64,000 nucleotides of DNA, taken from the NCBI GenBank assembly GCA_907165065.1, contig OU015550.1:5925501-5989500 (forward strand). Reading direction: 5' to 3'. Each line of letters begins with the position of its first letter. The stretch's first letter is position 1. A model generated the notes under the pieces. That model worked only from the letters and a program-made list of their open reading frames with translations. It ran no database searches and had not been told where the DNA came from. Of this stretch, positions 59,490 through 64,000 are shown piece after piece. Position numbers and translations under genes: made by a program. Source of the stretch: Caprimulgus europaeus (taxonomy: Eukaryota; Chordata; Aves; Caprimulgiformes; Caprimulgidae).

Positions 59490-62400
59490 CCCATATTTTC
59501 TGAAAGCATTTAGTTTTGTTTTCATTCTTGACTTTAGCCAACAAAAGGGAGAAAACAGAAAATTTTAGTAAGTGACATCGTTAGTGGCCATCTCAGCTGG
59601 CACCCACAGGGAGAATAAAATAACCCACAGCTGGGTCTGCTGGCCGCTGATTAGACAGCTCCTTAACTCTGCTCAAGCACACACAGGCTTCCTGGATCTT
59701 CTGGGGAAATTCAAGTTTTTGCTGAGCATTTTCTGGCCCCCAGGACTGGCAGTCTCTTTGAGACCCTTTCCACTGGCCTTTCCTTTGAAGCAGATCCCTG
59801 CAGCAGCTGAGCACAGCCCGAGACACCGCCCGCCAACCCAGGAAGCATCACAATTCCCATCCTCCTGCTACTGAGGGATTTCTCCTGCATTGATCTGATC
59901 CTGGTTCCAGGCTCTTGCAGAACTGGCTGGCAGTGCTGAGGTCCTGCTGCTGAGCAGCCCCTGGCATGGAAAAGCTGGTTCAGACGGGAGGTCACCACTA
60001 ATGGCACTCAGAGGAGCCCTGCCCTCCCCTCCTCCCCGGTACATCTTTGGCAGGCAGCTGGAAAGAAAGAGGTGTGTTTGGATCCTGTTTAAATATTGAT
60101 CACAGCAGATTTTTGCTAAAAAAACCAAAGTCTATCGATTTGCCTGCGAGCCTGCAGCCTCAGTACTGCGCTGGATGTTCTCCTGGAGACGGGCGAAGGC
60201 TCCTTGAGTTATGATGTTAATAAGAGCGGCGCAGGAGGAGTCCCTGATGTTCAAACCACAACTTCAGAGAGAACATTTGTCACTGGCAGGGGCCTCTGGA
60301 CACTCTCTGCTTCTTAATGGTTCTCTTATCAGCCGTGCTGATGAGCCGTTAATAGAAAGGCTTTGGAAATGAGTTAAACTGCAGCTCCTGCAGCTCTCCA
60401 GAGCCTGTGCCCGTTTCAGGCTCAGGACAGAGCCACTTCAGAGCTGTGCAGGAATCGATGCTGACGTTGGAGATCTCCCAGTCCCCGTGTCTCGCACGCA
60501 GTCCCTGCTCCAGCACACTACTTAAGCCCGTAATTAACTCAAAGAAGAATTTTGTGTTTTATCAGCTACTGCTTTTTAAGTACAGGAAAAGTTTTTCCTT
60601 TATTTTATTTCTAAGAGTTCACCAAAGTTAACAAATCCAAATCATTGCCAACACATAGTCACTCTCTTAAAAAAGAAAAAAATAAAAAGGAAAAAAATAC
60701 TTCATTGGCCATGATCACATCCCTCTTCCAGTCTTTTTTAAATTCCTCTCAAATAAGCAAGTTTGCCAGAATGAATTTTTTTGGAAACAGGTTGTGTTAA
60801 ATGAATTTCAAAGACTACTCTCAAAAGCAGAAATAAAACAAATTGCAATGCATCATTTTAAGGCATGTTTTCAGCAATCAGCTTGCAGAGCTAGACCATG
60901 CAGTCTAGTTAAACCCAGATGACTATTATCTTCTTATTCTGATCTAAGGTCTTGTTCACCCCAAAATCGCAGCCAAACTGTTTTAATAACCACTATTGAC
61001 TTACTCTTCACAAATTTGCCCTGTTCCTTTCCAAACTCCACTGCACACAGCGGTGTCTATGGGATGGCAGTGGCAGCCAGTCCTACCCTGCACACGTCAT
61101 TATGGATCAGGGACAAATGACCTCTCCCTGCTTGTTTTATATCTGCTGCCTGAGGATTTCCCTGGGTGTTCTCTTGTCTTTGCCATCAAGAAATACAAAA
61201 CCCAGCACAGCTCCTGTTGTTCTCCCCAGGACAGGCTGTTGCTGTTATCAGGAGTGGCACTGAGGACATATTTACTGCTCTGTCTTACAAAGTTTGCTAG
61301 GTTTCTTGCTTTTTATGAAATACATTCAGCCACACTTGTGATTATTCTCCAATATGTTTCTAACATATCACAAAGCTGTAGATGGTGTCAGAACAGGCTG
61401 ATTTTTAACATATCTTAAACATTTTTTTTCCCCTTCATTAAAGTAGAATAATTGTCACAGCATAATGTAACTTAATGTCAAAATGTAAAACACATCTCCC
61501 TTATCAAGGTAATTACATTTTAAATCCCCAGTCTGTGTTAAGTTTACTTGTTCAATGTATGCAAGGCAGCTTCAGGAGTTATTTAAAATGTGTGTTTTTC
61601 CAGAAGGGAGCTGGGAAACAGGTACTTTGCCAGAGAGAGCTGGGGATGAGGAGGCTGGTGGGATGGGGGGACACAGCCTGTCCCTGCTCACCTCCAGTGG
61701 GACCTCGGGAGCTGCTGAGCTCCTGGCACCCAGGGTCTGAGCACCTGGGATTAAATGACACCCAAGGGATTATCTGTCAAAGGGTGATTTTTAGCTTTCT
61801 GTAAATGATGCCTTGCAAGGAGCCTGATGGGAGAGCTGAGAACAGGGAAGCAGAGTAAAAGCAGCCTGGACAACCCACTCAGAAATTAATTCTTCCATAA
61901 TTAGGCCACAAAGTGGAAAGTCCTCTTAACACTACATTACTGAGCACCTGAAAGGAGAGGATAAAATGTTTCTCAAGGGTCCACCAAACCTGGAAAAGCA
62001 AATCACTGAGGCTAAAGAAAATGAGATTAAATTGAACTTCTAAGATGCAGTGTGTCTATTGACATCCCTCATATCAAGTGCTTTCTTCATGTTCTTGCTC
62101 TTAAAAAAAAGGAAAGAAAAATATCCAGGAGAATGTATGCTGTTCAGAAGATAGCTAGAGGCTGAGTTGGATTGGAATTTTGATCAAAGTTTTTCTCATT
62201 TGACATGCTTTTCTGTGTCTGCATTCCTAATCTGCCCTTTTTTGCTTAAAATAATGCTTCCCATGTAAGAAATCTGAACTGCCATACAAAATAAGAAACC
62301 CTGGGCTCATGAAAGCACAGTTTGTGCTGTCTGGTGGTCCTGCTCCAGAACCCAGTTCACAGAGGAGAGCTGCAAGGTCCAAAGGCCTTCTGCATAAAAA

Positions 62401-62542
62401 TCACCTAAAAACCACCCTCCAAACCCTGCAAAGCCACTGAAGATTTTAAAACATGGATTATCTCCAGTTTCTGCTCCTCTTGATGGTTCCACCTCATTTG
62501 TCTTGCAACTCTAATTTCCTTAAATGTGTATTTTCTTTACAG
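59490..62542. other. Non-genic unique DNA
   Basis: No gene. An A-rich stretch lies at about 60667-60700. Frames of up to 140 codons (60996-61418) are unrecognised. The end at 62542 is an acceptor-like TATTTTCTTTACAG. Confidence 0.5.
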
Positions 62543-62660
62543 GCTACTAACTACAGAAAACTTGAAGCAATCAACTGAAGTTCATGCATCGACATATCAC
62601 TTTGTTAGTGGTGGATTCACTTCCAAGGGGGCGGTGAACTTTAATGAAGTTGGAAATTGA
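62543..62660 (+). other. Acceptor-linked 38-codon open frame, unidentified
   Basis: After TGTATTTTCTTTACAG (ending 62542), a frame of 1 nt plus 38 codons runs to a TGA at 62658-62660. The peptide is polar with a GGFTSKGAVNFNEVG end. No clear AATAAA follows nearby. I recognise no gene, and chance is the simplest reading. Confidence 0.12.
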
Positions 62661-64000
62661 ATCATGCCGTTGCGTTTAGGGACATGCAGGAGTCTGAGAG
62701 GGTTGTCCATCAGAAAGGCTCCTTGACCAATTTAAAAATTAAACCACGGTTTGATCAAGCATTCTTATTTATTTATGGTATCCTCCCCTCTTTCTGGAAT
62801 CTTTTTTCTTTGTGGATCTATTTAATAAGAAGTTTTTCCAAATTTCAACCATTTTTTGATCCCTTGCTATGTCCATCTCCTGTCATAAGAGGTATTGGAG
62901 GCTTGGAGACAGGGAGTAACAGCAGCCAAAGCACGCTCTGCAGGCATTCCTCCCAGCTCAGGTCTCTCCCAACCCCTATCTCCCCTCTCCCACGTTGTGT
63001 TTTGCTGTGCCCTTTTCTTGGCCACGTTCTCCTTTTCAAAACCAGCACCAGACTGACCCTGCTGTGCCACCCAACTGGAAACCTCCCCAGAGAACCAGGG
63101 GTGTGAGCCTGGGCACATGCACTTTGGGGTTTTTTGAGATGTGAGTGACATCATTACAAATCAACTTGCATCTTGGAAACTCAGGAGTGTTGCCATAGAA
63201 ATTGCAGCAGGAGAATCACCAGGTTGTCACCTCTGGGATTACAAATACTCAGCAGGGATGGTCCCTGCTCCAGGCCCTGCCACTCCTCAGGATGGGCTCC
63301 AGCCAGGATGAGCTCCTGCATCCAGACCAAGAAGATCCCCTTGGTCCACAGAAGCCATTTCTGAGCAAACAGGCGTGTGTGTGTCCACATTCACAGACAG
63401 AAATTACAGAAGCCGTTGGAACAAGAAAGCCACGTGCCTGCTTAGGAAAAGCAAATCTAAATAGCTAAATAAGTGTTTATTCTAATAATAATAATAGTAA
63501 TAATCAGTATTATTGCATCCTTGGGACACCATGCAGCTGCATGCTCATTAGTAATTGCCAGCTCAGCAGGCCAGGTAAGCGGTGTCACTCCCATTGCACA
63601 GACCAGCAGTGAAATGAGTGAGAGGAACCAGAAGCCGTTCTGGGAGCTGGGACCAGTGCCCTGTGTCCCTGCTCGGTCCCTCATACCAGACCTCTTCCCC
63701 AAAGCTGAGGCCAGATCTCAACAGGCCCAGTGATTTTTTCCTCCTGGAAGCCATGTCACCTCAAAATGCACAGCTAAAAATGCACAAGAAATGCCCAAGG
63801 CATCGGTCAGTGACTCCCAGGAATGGCCGGGGTGCTGGCCCCCACCAGAGCCCTCGAACCAAGCAGCCAGTTAAGAGGCACCAGAAGAATTGTGTTTTTG
63901 AAGGAATTTGGTTCATGAGCAGCACCCTTCTCCTCCTTTGGCTCGTCTGACAGATTTTTCTTTGGAACAACTTTGTTTCTTCATGGATTTGTTTATTCAG
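62661..64000. other. Non-genic unique DNA, window end
   Basis: A 149-codon frame (62657-63106, non-ATG start) is S/L/F/P-rich and unrecognised. An (AAT)n run lies at 63483-63504. A CCAG|GTAAGC donor-like site starts at 63575. No named repeat or RNA gene is seen. Confidence 0.5.
63483..63504 (+). repeat. (AAT)n microsatellite, interrupted
   Basis: TAATAATAATAATAGTAATAAT run. Confidence 0.85.

Noticed and set aside
62657..63106. 149-codon + frame
   Set aside because: Non-ATG start, L/S/P/F-rich chance-type peptide and no domain.
1..64000. tRNA, rRNA, snRNA and well-known microRNA genes
   Set aside because: I looked for the tRNA B-box and for mature sequences of common microRNAs such as let-7, miR-9, miR-124 and miR-137 and found none. 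A covariance-model scan was not possible, so unusual RNAs could be missed.

Overview
The window looks like vertebrate, almost certainly avian, nuclear DNA. It is AT-leaning and depleted of CpG outside a few short patches. There are no operons, no ribosome-binding-site pattern and no long open frame, and the DNA between features is mostly unique sequence. The strongest taxonomic clue is two CR1 LINE 3' ends (37185-37340 and 35869-35914). The second ends in the characteristic CTTTAAGGTCCCTTCCAACC ... ATTCTGTGATTCTATG tail of bird CR1 elements. Recognisable interspersed repeats are few, as expected for a bird. I cannot tell the species or the chromosome.

I find no protein-coding gene I can name. 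The longest open frames are 100-172 codons, overlap each other in several frames on both strands, and resemble no family I recognise. They are what chance gives in 64 kb of stop-poor DNA. The window is best read as a gene desert or the inside of very long introns. What can be supported is: (i) low-complexity and simple repeats; (ii) a 32-bp minisatellite at 46664-46831; (iii) two CR1 remnants and three possible MIR remnants; (iv) G-quadruplex motifs at 492-524 and 34706-34722; (v) short CpG-dense patches at 42349-42412, 45318-45422, 46490-46590 and 48185-48295; (vi) several motif-dense stretches that read like conserved non-coding enhancers (3540-3960, 10260-10560, 14630-15080, 17190-17500, 19480-19760, 36290-36640, 43060-43290, 47690-47930, 51700-51870, 55890-56120).

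A few segments have good splice-site architecture. The best is 4730-4800 (+), a 71-bp stretch between a long polypyrimidine tract ending in CAG and an AAG|GTGAGA donor, with stops in all three frames. That pattern fits a non-coding or poison exon. Weaker candidates are 29794-29928 (+, Kozak-like ATG to a CAG|GTAAGT donor), 52632-52870 (+, strong acceptor to AATAAA), 2863-2975 (-) and 33860-34031 (-). None matches a protein I recognise. No RNA gene, CRISPR array or intact mobile element was seen.

Layout: 1-4700 is unique DNA with a G4 motif and an A-rich tract. 4700-21500 carries the candidate 71-bp exon and many homeodomain/SOX-type motif clusters. 21500-34000 is mostly featureless unique DNA. 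34400-37400 holds a GT microsatellite, the second G4, both CR1 remnants and an enhancer-like block. 42300-48300 has most of the CpG patches and the minisatellite. 48300-64000 is unique DNA with scattered motif blocks. A shared function for the parts (long-range regulation of a developmental gene outside the window) is inference from motif style only.
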